A stretch of DNA of 64,000 nt from an uncultured Gammaproteobacteria bacterium (GCA_913031395.1 CAJWDT010000003.1:1-64000), one strand, 5' to 3'. Counted from the first letter of the stretch, positions 18,714-29,218 are shown. The notes: generated by a model from the letters alone, not told the origin. Program-made: numbers and translations.

Positions 18714-20156
18714 ATGAGAAGTATTATATCCAAAATCAAAATTTGCGGAATTTTCTTATTAATCTGCTTTACTTTAGAATCAGAAGAAGAACTGCCTGTT
18801 ATAGGGGATGCCTCCTCTTCCGTGATATCCATAGCCTCTGAATACAATCTAGGTAGATTATACATGGCGCAACTACGAAGGAGCTTGCCTGAGTATTTGG
18901 ATCCTATAACTCAGGACTACGCAGAACACTTAGTTTACAGGCTTTCTGAATTTAGCGAACTGACTGACCGTAGATTAGAAATAGCCTTAATTGACGAAAA
19001 ATCTGTAAATGCTTTTGCTGCTCCAGGAGGAATTATTGGAATAAATGCGGGGTTGATATTTCATGCAAGCACTGAGGGCCAGCTCGCCTCAGTTCTCTCT
19101 CATGAACTTGCGCATCTAAGTCAGAGGCATTTTGCTAGAAGAATGCAGAGACAGAAAGACCGGAGTCTTGCCAATTCTCTAATGATCTTAGGTAGCATAG
19201 CTTTAGCTGGCGCCACGAGTAACCCTAATGCTCTTCTAGCTGGACAACAGGCAATAACTCAGCAAAATTTATCTTTTAGTAGAGGAGATGAGCAAGAAGC
19301 AGATAGGATTGGTTTTAAAAATTTAATCTCTGCTGGTTTTGATCCTAATAGTACGACATATATGTTTGAAAAACTTCAATCTCTCAGCAGATTGTCAGGC
19401 TCTAATGAACTTGAGTTCCTACGATCTCATCCCTTAACAAAAAACAGAATTGCTGATGCCCAGTCAAGGGCACAAGGAATTAAAGGGAAAAACTATAGAA
19501 ATTCTTTAGACTATGAACTCATTAGGCACAGAACAATTGTTCATTTCTCTGAAATCCCTAGACAAGCAATTGCCATTTTTGAAAAAGACTTAAATATATC
19601 CAAATCAAAGAAAGATAAGATAAAAGCAAATTATGGTCTTTCTTTAGCCTATTCAAAAGCCAAAAGACATACCGAGGCATTAGAAAAACTTAGAGAAGCC
19701 TTAAAAATAGATAGCGAAAATTTAATACTTCAAATTGGACTCCTTGAATTGCATATAGAAGCAGAAAATAATTTTGAGGCAGAAGCATTAGCTTCATCTC
19801 TATTAAGCACAAATCCCAATAACTATCCGATTACCATGTTATATAACAAAGTATTAATGAATAATGGGGATTATAAAAAAGGTGAAGAGATTCTTAGAGA
19901 GCTTTCTTTAGTTAGGCCAAATGATCCTGAGGTCTGGTATTGGCTTGCAGAGGTTCAAGGTTTAGATAAGAATCTTATTGGACTACATCTTTCAAGAGCA
20001 GAGTATTTTTTCCTTACAGGAAATTATGAAACTTCTATAAAACACTTAAGAATGGCAATGGATCTCACTGGCAATAATTATCAATTAACTGAATCAATTC
20101 ACAATAAAATTGAGAGATCTCATAAATCTATAGAAGCCCTTAAATCACTTTCCTAA
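18714..20156 (+). CDS. bepA: M48-family periplasmic metalloprotease with TPR (BepA-like)
   Basis: HELAHLSQRH (HExxH), DEQEADRIGF, C-terminal TPRs. Confidence 0.9.
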   Translation: MRSIISKIKICGIFLLICFTLESEEELPVIGDASSSVISIASEYNLGRLYMAQLRRSLPEYLDPITQDYAEHLVYRLSEFSELTDRRLEIALIDEKSVNAFAAPGGIIGINAGLIFHASTEGQLASVLSHELAHLSQRHFARRMQRQKDRSLANSLMILGSIALAGATSNPNALLAGQQAITQQNLSFSRGDEQEADRIGFKNLISAGFDPNSTTYMFEKLQSLSRLSGSNELEFLRSHPLTKNRIADAQSRAQGIKGKNYRNSLDYELIRHRTIVHFSEIPRQAIAIFEKDLNISKSKKDKIKANYGLSLAYSKAKRHTEALEKLREALKIDSENLILQIGLLELHIEAENNFEAEALASSLLSTNPNNYPITMLYNKVLMNNGDYKKGEEILRELSLVRPNDPEVWYWLAEVQGLDKNLIGLHLSRAEYFFLTGNYETSIKHLRMAMDLTGNNYQLTESIHNKIERSHKSIEALKSLS

Positions 20157-20518
20157 CCAGGAGGCCAGTTAAATTCTCTTTCAGCTATCAAATGAATGTG
20201 AAGATGGAAGACTGTCTGCTGAGCCCCTGCTCCGTTATTAACTACTAATCTAAATGCATCCTCTACACCTAATTTTCTAGCAACTTCCCCTGCAACGAGA
20301 AAGAGATGACCCAACAAAGCTTGGTCTTCTTGATTAGCATCAGATATTTTATCGATAGGCTTTTTAGGGATGATCAATAGATGTGTAGGAGCAACTGGAT
20401 TTATATCTCTAAAAACTAGAGAAATATCATCTTCATGAATAATATCTGCGGGAATTTCTTTATCAATAATTTTTTTAAAAATTGTCTCCGTCACTCTATA
20501 ACTCCTTAGCTTCATCAT
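20153..20518 (-). CDS. hinT: HIT-family hydrolase (HinT-like)
   Basis: TIFKKIIDKEIPADIIHEDD, HLLIIPKKPI, QTVFHLHIHLIAER (HxHxH). Confidence 0.93.
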   Translation of the reverse strand: MMKLRSYRVTETIFKKIIDKEIPADIIHEDDISLVFRDINPVAPTHLLIIPKKPIDKISDANQEDQALLGHLFLVAGEVARKLGVEDAFRLVVNNGAGAQQTVFHLHIHLIAEREFNWPPG

Positions 20519-20765
20519 AATGAAGTATTACCCCTTCATCAGATTCTGAACTTTCTTTGAGGATAACTTCATAACCCTCCACATTAGATATCTCCTTAAT
20601 GCCATCAATATGCATTGATTTCTCTTTAAATTTTTCAAAAGATTGGGTCTTTGTTTTAGCATCCTTAGCACTGGCTGCAGCAACAAAATAATTCAAATGT
20701 ATTTCGTAAATTCCATCACCAATATTCTTATCGTAATATCCAACATGGACCATATATAGATTCAT
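20496..20765 (-). CDS. DUF1543-type small protein
   Basis: MNLYMVHVGYYDKNIGDGIYEIHLNYFVAAASAKDAKTKT; ATG at 20765 is a better start than the longer ORF. Confidence 0.7.
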   Translation of the reverse strand: MNLYMVHVGYYDKNIGDGIYEIHLNYFVAAASAKDAKTKTQSFEKFKEKSMHIDGIKEISNVEGYEVILKESSESDEGVILHYDEAKEL

Positions 20766-20779
20766 AATTTTTTCCTTAT

Positions 20780-21130
20780 TTAAACCAAGTGAATCCCAAA
20801 AAAATTCAATATATATAAATAAACCCAATACACAATACCTGTAAGGCTAACTGATATTAACAAACTAAGAATGAATGACATGTTCCATCCTAGAAGAAGT
20901 GGCAAGGCAATAAAAAACATCAAAGAAGGAGGTATCATCAGCAATATGTTTCTAGATAAATCCATAACGGCTAATGAATCTTGAGTATCAAAATAAAGCC
21001 AAGTGAATGCCAATAGAGAGGTTAATGGTACAGAGGCCACGATTCCCGCCATTAAAGTAGATCTTTTGGCGATTTCAGATATTACAACAATTATTACTGC
21101 TGTAAAAAGAATCTTGAATAAGGTGTACAT
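20780..21130 (-). CDS. DUF3147-type small membrane protein
   Basis: Four predicted TM helices; SEIAKRSTLMAGIVASVPLTSLLAFTWLY. Confidence 0.75.
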   Translation of the reverse strand: MYTLFKILFTAVIIVVISEIAKRSTLMAGIVASVPLTSLLAFTWLYFDTQDSLAVMDLSRNILLMIPPSLMFFIALPLLLGWNMSFILSLLISVSLTGIVYWVYLYILNFFGIHLV

Positions 21131-21206
21131 ATTTTTATTTCAATTAAACAGCAAAAAACTGGATCTTGAAAGTACAAGTTATTTTTTGGAGTTTTCTTTT
21201 AAAAAA

Positions 21207-21569
21207 CTAAGATTTAGTCAAGTACATACCCATCCAGGTTGCACTGAGACATAAAAAGATAGAAAGGAGAATGTAGAAAGAAGCTATCAAGAAATTACCA
21301 GAGTTAATTAGTTCTAAGGACTCTCTTGAAAATGCCGAGAATGTTGTAAAGGCTCCTAAGAATCCCACAAATAGAAATGGGGTTAAAATCTTTTCTAGAT
21401 CTGAGTTTATTAGATTATAGGAGAGACCAAGTATCAGACAGCCCAACACATTAACTATTAATATTCCTAAGGGTAGCTCGGGACTTTCTGGTCGATCAAA
21501 TAAGTTAGATAAATAAAACCTGCTCAGAGCTCCCAATGAACCGCCGAGACAAATTAGAAATACATTCAT
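21207..21569 (-). CDS. crcB: Fluoride efflux transporter CrcB/Fluc
   Basis: GGSLGALSRFYLSN, GTLxVNxLG-like segment (LPLGILIVNVLGCLILG), GFLGAFTTFSAFSRE. Confidence 0.95.
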   Translation of the reverse strand: MNVFLICLGGSLGALSRFYLSNLFDRPESPELPLGILIVNVLGCLILGLSYNLINSDLEKILTPFLFVGFLGAFTTFSAFSRESLELINSGNFLIASFYILLSIFLCLSATWMGMYLTKS

Positions 21570-21576
21570 GAAAGGT

Positions 21577-21652
21577 TGGTGGGCCGTCTGCGACTCGAAC
21601 GCAGGACCAATTCGTTAAAAGCGAACTGCTCTACCGACTGAGCTAACGGCCC
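21577..21652 (-). tRNA. tRNA-Lys (anticodon TTT), CCA encoded
   Basis: Reverse complement GGGCCGTTAGCTCAGTCGGTAGAGCAGTTCGCTTTTAACGAATTGGTCCTGCGTTCGAGTCGCAGACGGCCCACCA folds as a cloverleaf. Confidence 0.96.
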
Positions 21653-21677
21653 GAAAAAAAAAGCGTATATTAAAGGT

Positions 21678-22355
21678 TTACTCAATGAAATTCGACTCTT
21701 CTTTTAAATTTTCTTTAGATTTTTTTGCTAGTTGGGCTGCGCCTGATTCAGGAAAGATCTCAATCACTTGATTATATAAACTTAAAGCCTCATCAAAATT
21801 ACTACCTATTCTGTATATTTCTCCCAATTTATATAGAGCATCCGGTGTTCTCTGGTGATTAAAAAATTGGTTCACGACATTCTGATAACTTAATTTAGCA
21901 TCTTCATTCATTTCTTGAGCCAGAAATAATTCTCCTGACCAGAAATAGGCGTCAGCAGTGTAAGTTCCTTCAGGAAAAGAAATGATGATTTCTGAGAAAA
22001 CTTCTAGAGCCTCTGCATATCTAGCCTCTTCAAAAAGAACTAATGCACTCTTGAATAAACTTCTTTCGGCATCAACTATTTCCGTATCGATTATCTTTTC
22101 GACTTGTTTTTCTTTAGAAATAGTTCCTTTTGATAGCTCTAATATGCGAGAGTCAAGATCTAGATATCTTTGTTGTTGTATCTCTAAAGATCTATCAACA
22201 AGAATAGAATTCTCCTCTAAAATATTTCTTAGGTCTCTTATCTCTTGTTCAAGTGTTTCTATTTTTTGATATAGAAGCTCTAAGCTTTCTTCTTGCTCTG
22301 AAAAAACTAAAGAAGAAGCTAAAAGAATAAAGCTAGTTAGAAAATACTTTTTCAA
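21678..22355 (-). CDS. cpoB: Tol-Pal associated coiled-coil/TPR protein CpoB (YbgF)
   Basis: Signal peptide, coiled coil, YbgF-type TPRs (FPEGTYTADAYFWSGELF); downstream of pal. Confidence 0.92.
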   Translation of the reverse strand: MKKYFLTSFILLASSLVFSEQEESLELLYQKIETLEQEIRDLRNILEENSILVDRSLEIQQQRYLDLDSRILELSKGTISKEKQVEKIIDTEIVDAERSLFKSALVLFEEARYAEALEVFSEIIISFPEGTYTADAYFWSGELFLAQEMNEDAKLSYQNVVNQFFNHQRTPDALYKLGEIYRIGSNFDEALSLYNQVIEIFPESGAAQLAKKSKENLKEESNFIE

Positions 22356-22360
22356 GCTTA

Positions 22361-22825
22361 TTAAAAAGTCTTAACTAATGCTCGTCTGTTTTGAGACCAA
22401 GATCTTTCATTGGATCCTTCAGCAACAGGCTTTTCTTCGCCATAGCTAACTGTTTGTATCTTATCTGATGAAACACCATTGATAATCAAAAGTTCAGCAA
22501 CTGTTTTAGCTCTCTGCTCTCCTAGAGCGAGGTTGTATTCTCTAGTCCCTCTCTCATCACAATGCCCTTCTACTCTAACACTTAAGTTATTGTCATTAAT
22601 TAGCTTTGCTAAAGTTCTAATTTTTGTTCTTCCTTCTGAATTGATATCGGATTTATCATAAGAAAAATAAAGAACATTGTTTGAAGTTATTCCACTATCA
22701 GAGTATGCACCTGATGCAGAAGCTGAAATGGCCGTGGCATCATTGGTCCTGTCTGATGAAACTGAGCTACAAGATGCTATTAAAATAGCTATTGAAAATA
22801 AAAAAGTTTTTTTAGTAAAATTCAT
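22361..22825 (-). CDS. pal: Peptidoglycan-associated lipoprotein Pal
   Basis: Lipobox IASCSS; OmpA-like VEGHCDERGTREYNLALGEQRAKTVAELL. Confidence 0.96.
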   Translation of the reverse strand: MNFTKKTFLFSIAILIASCSSVSSDRTNDATAISASASGAYSDSGITSNNVLYFSYDKSDINSEGRTKIRTLAKLINDNNLSVRVEGHCDERGTREYNLALGEQRAKTVAELLIINGVSSDKIQTVSYGEEKPVAEGSNERSWSQNRRALVKTF

Positions 22826-22862
22826 TTACGCCTCCTGTCGACATTATACTTTTATTTTTCTT

Positions 22863-24158
22863 CTAATCTATCAAAGGAGACCAAGCAGGTTCTCTAGCCT
22901 CACCTTTTAATGAAGGCATAATAAATTTAGTTTTTCCATCCATAGTTATGCCAGCTAAAATATCTTTATCTCCGTCTTTTGTTGCGTAAATTATCACGTT
23001 GCCGTTAGGTGAGACTGTAGGTGATTCATCCAAAGAAGTATCTGTAAGAATTTTTACTTTTCCTGACCTAAGATTTTGTGTGGCTATGTGGAAAATTCCA
23101 TTTCTTCGGTGAACAAAAACTATCCCCTTACCGTTTGGTAAATATCTTGCCCTAGCATTATAGGTACCCTCAAAAGTGAGTCTCTTAATCTTATTAGTTC
23201 TTAAATTTGCTTCATAAATTTGTGGGGACCCCGATCTGTTGGATGTAAATAATATAGACTTCGAATTTGGTGCCCAATCTGGTTCAGTATCAATACCAAA
23301 ATGTTTGGTTATTTGTATCCAACTCCGCTCCTTCAAATCATAGATAAATAGGTCGGGGTTACCTGATTTAGATAAAACTGCTGCGATCATATCTCCATTT
23401 GGAGACCAATTAGGCGAACTATTTATACCTTCTTCATGTTTTAACCCGATCCTCTTTGCAGAAACAAGCTCTTGTATAAAGATTCTTGAAGTTCCTTCTT
23501 CAAATGAAACATATGCAATCTTTGTTCTATCTGGAGACCAACTAGGAGACATCAACGGCTGAGGTGAAGAAAATAAAGAAATACTTTCAAAACCATCTAT
23601 ATCTGAAATCCTAAGGTTATAATTAGGATCGATTTGTGAAGGTTTATCAATATAAGCGAGCTTAGTAGAAAATATTCCTGGTAAACCCTGTATTTTTTTG
23701 TAGATAACATCACTAATTTTGTGACCAGCCTTTCTTAAGGACTGAATAGGTCCTATCACATCACCTCTATGAATGTATTTCTCTCGAGCAATATCAAAAA
23801 GAATATAGCTAACAATTACTTCTGCATTAAATTCAGTATTTTTAACCTGTCCTATGACTAAGTAATCAACGCCTAGCAATCTCCAGTCTTTATAAAACAC
23901 TTCATCTTTTGAAGTTGGAAGACTTAACATTCTCTCGGGTGATAAAACAGAGAACTCGCCAAAGGATTCTAGATCTGATTCTATAATTTTATGTATATAT
24001 ATTGCTTGGGGACTCTCTAGTTCCCATTTCATAGGAACTATTGCTATATTAATTGGATCTTCAACACCACCCTTTATCTCTATTCTTAGTTGAGAAAAGG
24101 TTGAAGAGAAAAAGAAAGTTGAGATAAAAAGTATTAAAAGATTTTTATAATTAATCAT
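22863..24158 (-). CDS. tolB: Tol-Pal translocation protein TolB
   Basis: Signal peptide; WD40-like PD repeats (PSWSPDRTKIAYVS, PNWSPNGDMIA, PDWAPNSKSILFTSNRSG). Confidence 0.96.
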   Translation of the reverse strand: MINYKNLLILFISTFFFSSTFSQLRIEIKGGVEDPINIAIVPMKWELESPQAIYIHKIIESDLESFGEFSVLSPERMLSLPTSKDEVFYKDWRLLGVDYLVIGQVKNTEFNAEVIVSYILFDIAREKYIHRGDVIGPIQSLRKAGHKISDVIYKKIQGLPGIFSTKLAYIDKPSQIDPNYNLRISDIDGFESISLFSSPQPLMSPSWSPDRTKIAYVSFEEGTSRIFIQELVSAKRIGLKHEEGINSSPNWSPNGDMIAAVLSKSGNPDLFIYDLKERSWIQITKHFGIDTEPDWAPNSKSILFTSNRSGSPQIYEANLRTNKIKRLTFEGTYNARARYLPNGKGIVFVHRRNGIFHIATQNLRSGKVKILTDTSLDESPTVSPNGNVIIYATKDGDKDILAGITMDGKTKFIMPSLKGEAREPAWSPLID

Positions 24159-24173
24159 TATCGTTTTTTTATA

Positions 24174-24782
24174 CTATTCTGGACTAAAAATAAGTATAAA
24201 TTTTCTAAAATGCTGATCGAATAAATTCATTTGCATATTTAAACCATCAAATGATTTGAGTTTTGAAATAGCAGTTAAAGCAGAATCATCAAAAGCTCTA
24301 TTTCCGCTACTATTTATAATTTTGGAAGATAAGATTTCTCCGGTAGGTACAAGAGTAATCTGAATCTCCGTCTTTAAATTTGAACTTAGGTTTGTTGGTC
24401 TTTTCCAATTCTCCATAACTTGACTCTTAATCATTGATGAAAAGATCTCAAGATCAGTTTGACTAACTATATTATTATCATTATTTTTAACTTCATCCTT
24501 AATTTCTAATTTTGAAATCTGTTCAATTTCAAAATTAATATCGGAAATTTCAATTTTTTTTGAAACACTTTCGTTGTTTTTGTTTATCTGCTTATTTTTA
24601 CCTTTAGGAATAAAGATTTTTTTTTGATTCTCTTTTTCTTTTTCTATGATGACGTAAGCCTGAATGGGTTTTTTTGCCTCAATATTAAATACATCAAAAT
24701 CTATCTTGAAAGAATTTGTAAGTGAGAAGATTAAACCAAAATGAACGAAAATAGATAACATTAAAGGAGAGAGAAAATTCAT
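24174..24782 (-). CDS. tolA: TolA-like protein (short form)
   Basis: N-terminal TM; TolA/TonB C-terminal-like MENWKRPTNLSSNLKTEIQITLVPTGEILSSKIINSSGNRAFDDSALTAI; between tolR and tolB. Confidence 0.87.
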   Translation of the reverse strand: MNFLSPLMLSIFVHFGLIFSLTNSFKIDFDVFNIEAKKPIQAYVIIEKEKENQKKIFIPKGKNKQINKNNESVSKKIEISDINFEIEQISKLEIKDEVKNNDNNIVSQTDLEIFSSMIKSQVMENWKRPTNLSSNLKTEIQITLVPTGEILSSKIINSSGNRAFDDSALTAISKLKSFDGLNMQMNLFDQHFRKFILIFSPE

Positions 24783-25198
24783 TTCTTTAATGAAATCGGT
24801 TTAGAAATAAGTCCAATATCTGTAGCTCCTGCCATCTGAAGTTCAGCCATAACAGTCATTACTTTCTCGTATTGAACTTTACCATCTCCTCTAATGACAA
24901 CTTGTAAATTAGGATTGGATTCAAAAATTTTAGTAACTGAAAAGTTTAATTCTTCAAGAGAAAGGGATTTATCTTTTGTGGAGTCAGTCTCGAGGAAAAG
25001 TTCTCCGTTTTTATCTATAGAAACAATTAGAGGTTCATTATTTGTTACAGGCAAGGCTTCCGAAGAGGCCTGCGGGAGATTCACTTGAATACCTTGCACC
25101 ATTAACGGTGCTGAAATCATGAAGATTACAAGTAGAACTAACATTACATCAATGTAAGGTACGACATTAATATCAGAAATTAAATTTCTTCTTTTCAC
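24779..25198 (-). CDS. tolR: TolR
   Basis: SDINVVPYIDVMLVLLVIFMISAPLM. Confidence 0.96.
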   Translation of the reverse strand: MKRRNLISDINVVPYIDVMLVLLVIFMISAPLMVQGIQVNLPQASSEALPVTNNEPLIVSIDKNGELFLETDSTKDKSLSLEELNFSVTKIFESNPNLQVVIRGDGKVQYEKVMTVMAELQMAGATDIGLISKPISLKK

Positions 25199-25200
25199 TT

Positions 25201-25869
25201 TTAATCTGTGTGTATATCTCTATATAGCACTGCCAAAAATTCTTCTTTAAAACTTTCAAAGCTAGATATGAGATTATCGGAATCAGTAATAAATTTATTG
25301 TATGCAATCAAAGCAGGTATAGCAGCAAAAAGGCCTATAGCCGTTGCAATAAGAGCCTCTGATATACCGGGGGCAACCGCAGATAAAGTTGCTTGTGATG
25401 CTCCTGCAAGGCCTCTAAAGGAGTTCATAATTCCCCATACAGTTCCAAATAATCCTATATAAGGGCTTACTGATGCTACTGTTGCAAGAAAGGGTAGATT
25501 CTTTTCCAATAAAGTTTGTTCTTTAGAAAGCGCCACTCGCATATTTCTATGCACACTTTCCATGATGATATCCTCATTTAATTTTTCTTTAGAAAGTCTT
25601 TTATAATCTAGATAACCAACCTGAAAAATATATTCAGCCCCAACAGGATTATGACCTTCTTCCCTGCTAGTTGCTAACAATGCTTCTAATCCATCATCTG
25701 ACCAGAATCGTGTATCAAAATCTAAAAATTCTAGGTTGATTCTTTTAACATACAACCATCTCTCGAAGATAATCATCCACGAAATGATAGAAGCTAAAAT
25801 AAGAAATACTATTACTGCCTTTACTACAAAACTGGCATTTAAAAAAAGTTCTATGATTGAAAGTTCCAT
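25201..25869 (-). CDS. tolQ: TolQ
   Basis: LATVASVSPYIGLFGTVWGIMNSFRGLAG..TLSAVAPGISEALIATAIGLFAAIPAL. Confidence 0.96.
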   Translation of the reverse strand: MELSIIELFLNASFVVKAVIVFLILASIISWMIIFERWLYVKRINLEFLDFDTRFWSDDGLEALLATSREEGHNPVGAEYIFQVGYLDYKRLSKEKLNEDIIMESVHRNMRVALSKEQTLLEKNLPFLATVASVSPYIGLFGTVWGIMNSFRGLAGASQATLSAVAPGISEALIATAIGLFAAIPALIAYNKFITDSDNLISSFESFKEEFLAVLYRDIHTD

Positions 25870-25870
25870 A

Positions 25871-26272
25871 TTATGTTAAGAGTAATTTTTTCATCCCAGT
25901 ATGTAAATACTCAGGTAATGGTGAAGGACTAAAAGTCTCAGAATGCAAACATCCACATTTAATATTAGCTTTGGCTATTTTGTGATCATTGACTGAGGCA
26001 ACCTGCTCAAAATCAAAACTAACTTTTCCTAATTTAATTAAACTAGTTTTTATTATTAATTTATCGTCAAGTCTAGCTGGTTTAAGTAAATTCAATTCCA
26101 ATCCCCTCACGACAAAGATTATCTTTTCTTGCATGAGTTTCATTTGCTCGTAACCGACCTCCCTTAAAAACTCTGTTCTAGCTCTCTCAAAAAATTTTAA
26201 GTAATTAGCGTAATAAACAACTCCTTGAGCATCTGTATCTTCGTAATAAACCCTTAAAAGGTAGTCTTGCAT
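25871..26272 (-). CDS. ybgC: Tol-Pal system acyl-CoA thioesterase YbgC
   Basis: RVYYEDTDAQGVVYYANYLKFFERARTEFLR hotdog motif. Confidence 0.95.
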   Translation of the reverse strand: MQDYLLRVYYEDTDAQGVVYYANYLKFFERARTEFLREVGYEQMKLMQEKIIFVVRGLELNLLKPARLDDKLIIKTSLIKLGKVSFDFEQVASVNDHKIAKANIKCGCLHSETFSPSPLPEYLHTGMKKLLLT

Positions 26273-26688
26273 TAGTCCGCTTCGTCGTGATCCTCTATTT
26301 CTTGAGAATAGAGTTCTTTTAAGAGAAAAATAAAATCATCCCATAACAAATCAGCAGTAAAAGGAGAATCCAAATGTAAATTAGGATTTATTGCGCCTAA
26401 TGGAACCCTAACTTTTATGGGCCTTCGATCAAATTTATATACTAAAGCTGGTATTCCCTTATTTCTTGTAGCCTCCAAGACTTGTTTCCACCACGCCTCC
26501 AAGGGTTCTGCACCAGAACCGTATCTCTTACATTCTAGATACCAGTTTCCTAGTATTAAATCTGGTAAATGTTTTTCTCTAGTTTGTTCAAGAATCCTTC
26601 TAATATTGTTTTTAAGGCCTAAATCATTGGTGAGTAAATTTGCAACTTCTCTTTCAAAAGATGCTCCTTTATTTCTTGAATTAGTCAT
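26272..26688 (-). CDS. Phage-type PD-(D/E)XK endonuclease / Holliday-junction-resolvase-like protein
   Basis: RNKGASFEREVANLL, HLPDLILGNWYLECKRY (PD...ExK), WWKQVLEATRNKGIPALVYKFDRRPIKVRVPL; sits between yebC and ybgC. Confidence 0.7.
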   Translation of the reverse strand: MTNSRNKGASFEREVANLLTNDLGLKNNIRRILEQTREKHLPDLILGNWYLECKRYGSGAEPLEAWWKQVLEATRNKGIPALVYKFDRRPIKVRVPLGAINPNLHLDSPFTADLLWDDFIFLLKELYSQEIEDHDEAD

Positions 26689-26689
26689 C

Positions 26690-27436
26690 TTAATCTATCT
26701 GTTCCAACATACCTTCAGCAAACTCGATATTAGAAGTAACATTTTGAGTATCATCAAGGTCTTCGAGCATCTCGAGAAGCTTGTAAACTTTCAAAGAAGT
26801 ATCTAAGTCAGCCTTTACAGTCGTTTCTGGAACCAATGAGATTTCAGAATCATCTATATCTAATTCATTGGAGCTCAAAGCATTCTTAATGCTTTCAAAC
26901 TCTTCCGGAGAAGAACTTACAGTAATTGTCTCATCATCATTTATTTCAATATCTTCTGCACCAGCTTCAATTGATACTTCCATTATTTGATCAGCATCTT
27001 GATTTGAGGAAACAGTAATTATTCCTTTTTTTTCAAAAAGGTACGATACAGATCCATTTGTTCCAAGATTTCCACCAGTTTTAGTGAAAGCGTGACGGAC
27101 TTCGGCAACTGTTCGATTATTATTGTCGGTCATAGACTCAACGATTATTGCTATTCCTCCAGGTCCGTAACCTTCAAAACTAACCTCTTCAAGATTTTCT
27201 CCTTCAAGACCTCCAGCGCCTCTTTGCACTGCCCTTTCAATAGTATCCTTTGTCATATTGGCTGCTAAAGCTTTGTCTATAGCTGTTCTTAGTCGGGGAT
27301 TATCATCAGCAACCCCGCCGCCTAATTTAGCAGCTACTGTCAATTCTCTTATTAACACAGAAAATACTTTACCTCTCTTTGCATCTTGCCGACCTTTTCT
27401 GTGCTTAATATTTGCCCATTTTGAATGCCCTGCCAC
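26690..27436 (-). CDS. yebC: YebC/PmpR family transcriptional/translation factor
   Basis: MAGHSKWANIKHRKGRQDAKRGKVFS. Confidence 0.97.
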   Translation of the reverse strand: MAGHSKWANIKHRKGRQDAKRGKVFSVLIRELTVAAKLGGGVADDNPRLRTAIDKALAANMTKDTIERAVQRGAGGLEGENLEEVSFEGYGPGGIAIIVESMTDNNNRTVAEVRHAFTKTGGNLGTNGSVSYLFEKKGIITVSSNQDADQIMEVSIEAGAEDIEINDDETITVSSSPEEFESIKNALSSNELDIDDSEISLVPETTVKADLDTSLKVYKLLEMLEDLDDTQNVTSNIEFAEGMLEQID

Positions 27437-27437
27437 T

Positions 27438-29213
27438 TTATTCCTCCTTTTCTAGACCATGGAACCTGATATGAAGTTCATCAAGTTGATCTTGTGCCGC
27501 CTGTCCCGGTGCATCTGTAAGTAAACATGATGCAGTTTGTGTCTTAGGAAAGGCTATAACATCTCTTATAGAATCTGAATCAGTCATCAACATAATCATT
27601 CTATCAAATCCGATTGCTAAGCCGGCATGGGGAGGACAGCCATGCTGCAGAGCTGAAATTAAAAAACCAAATTTTTCTTCGGCTTCGTCATCATCAATAC
27701 TCAATAAGTTCAAAACTGTTCTTTGCATTTCTTGATCATGTATTCTAACTGAACCACCACCCAACTCTGTTCCATTCAAAACAACATCATAAGCATCTGT
27801 TAGAGCTCCTAGAGGGTCAATCTTTAAATCTTCAACAGAGCATTTTGGAGCAGTAAAAGGATGATGAAGGGGTGTTAGGTTCCCAGAATTATTTTTTTCA
27901 AACATAGGAAAATCTATAACCCAGCAAGGTGCCCACTCACAGGTTAGTAAATCTAAATCTTTAGCTACAAGATCTCTCAAAGCAGCTAATGAATCATTAA
28001 CTATATTTCTTTTACCAGCTCCAAAAAAGATTATATCCCCCTCTTTTGCGTCTAGGTTCTTCATGAGAGATTCTATTATTTCATCTTCAATAAACTTGAT
28101 TATTGGAGATTGAAGACCTTCTTTTCCTTTAGAAGGATCTTCAACTCGAATATAGGCCAAACCTTTTGCACCATAGTTTCCTACAAAAGCAGTGTAATCA
28201 TCAATTTGTTTTCTTGTGAGTGATTTACCATTAGGCACTCTTATTGCAGCGATTCGGGAATCTTCATCATTGGCAGGATCATTGAAAACTTTAAAATCAC
28301 AATTCTTAAATAAAGACTTAACCTCAAGAAGTTCGAGAGGATTTCTTAAATCAGGCTTATCGATTCCATATTTTTCTATGGCTTCTCTGTATGTTATTTT
28401 GGGAAATTTATCTAAATCAATATCAAGAGTTTTCTTGAAAACATCACGTATCATCTCGGTAATTAGATTCATTATTTCATCAGCATCTGTAAAGGAAAGC
28501 TCAATGTCTAGCTGTGTAAACTCCGGTTGTCTATCGGCTCTAAGATCTTCATCTCTGAAACATTTTGCAAATTGATAATATTTTTCAAAGCCAGAAGCCA
28601 TCAGGGTTTGCTTAAATAATTGAGGAGATTGGGGAAGTGCAAAGAATGATCCTGGAAAAGTCCTGCTAGGAACTAAATAATCTCTTGCACCCTCAGGTGT
28701 TGCCTTAGTAAGGAGTGGAGTTTCTATCTCAATAAATTCTTTATTATTCAGATAATCCCTAAGATAAGTAGAAGCATTTGATCTAAGTCTCAGATTTTGT
28801 TGCATTTCCGAACGTCTCAAATCTAAAAATCTATACTTTAAGCGAGTTTCTTCTCCTGCAGAGGTGTACTCATCTAGCTGAAATGGTAGAGGCTTAGAGT
28901 GATTTAAGATTTCAAGATCAGATGCAACAATTTCTACTTCACCACTTGATAAATTGTCATTAACTGTTCCTTCTGGTCTTTCTCGAACTATTCCTGCTGA
29001 AAATACCACATATTCGTTCCGGCAGCTTTCAGCAATACTAAATGTATCTTCGAGATCTGGATTATAGACCACCTGAACTAAACCGCCTTCGTCTCTGATA
29101 TCAAAAAATATTACCCCTCCATGATCTCTTCTTCTATGTATCCATCCAGCTACTGCAATTTCTTGCCCTATCAAGGAACTATTTATTTGATTACATTTAT
29201 GTGTTCTTTTCAT
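27438..29213 (-). CDS. aspS: Aspartyl-tRNA synthetase (bacterial, GAD domain)
   Basis: [51 protein letters not shown], GxGxDR-type motif 3 ([12 protein letters not shown]). Confidence 0.97.
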   Translation of the reverse strand: MKRTHKCNQINSSLIGQEIAVAGWIHRRRDHGGVIFFDIRDEGGLVQVVYNPDLEDTFSIAESCRNEYVVFSAGIVRERPEGTVNDNLSSGEVEIVASDLEILNHSKPLPFQLDEYTSAGEETRLKYRFLDLRRSEMQQNLRLRSNASTYLRDYLNNKEFIEIETPLLTKATPEGARDYLVPSRTFPGSFFALPQSPQLFKQTLMASGFEKYYQFAKCFRDEDLRADRQPEFTQLDIELSFTDADEIMNLITEMIRDVFKKTLDIDLDKFPKITYREAIEKYGIDKPDLRNPLELLEVKSLFKNCDFKVFNDPANDEDSRIAAIRVPNGKSLTRKQIDDYTAFVGNYGAKGLAYIRVEDPSKGKEGLQSPIIKFIEDEIIESLMKNLDAKEGDIIFFGAGKRNIVNDSLAALRDLVAKDLDLLTCEWAPCWVIDFPMFEKNNSGNLTPLHHPFTAPKCSVEDLKIDPLGALTDAYDVVLNGTELGGGSVRIHDQEMQRTVLNLLSIDDDEAEEKFGFLISALQHGCPPHAGLAIGFDRMIMLMTDSDSIRDVIAFPKTQTASCLLTDAPGQAAQDQLDELHIRFHGLEKEE

Positions 29214-29218
29214 TGTGT

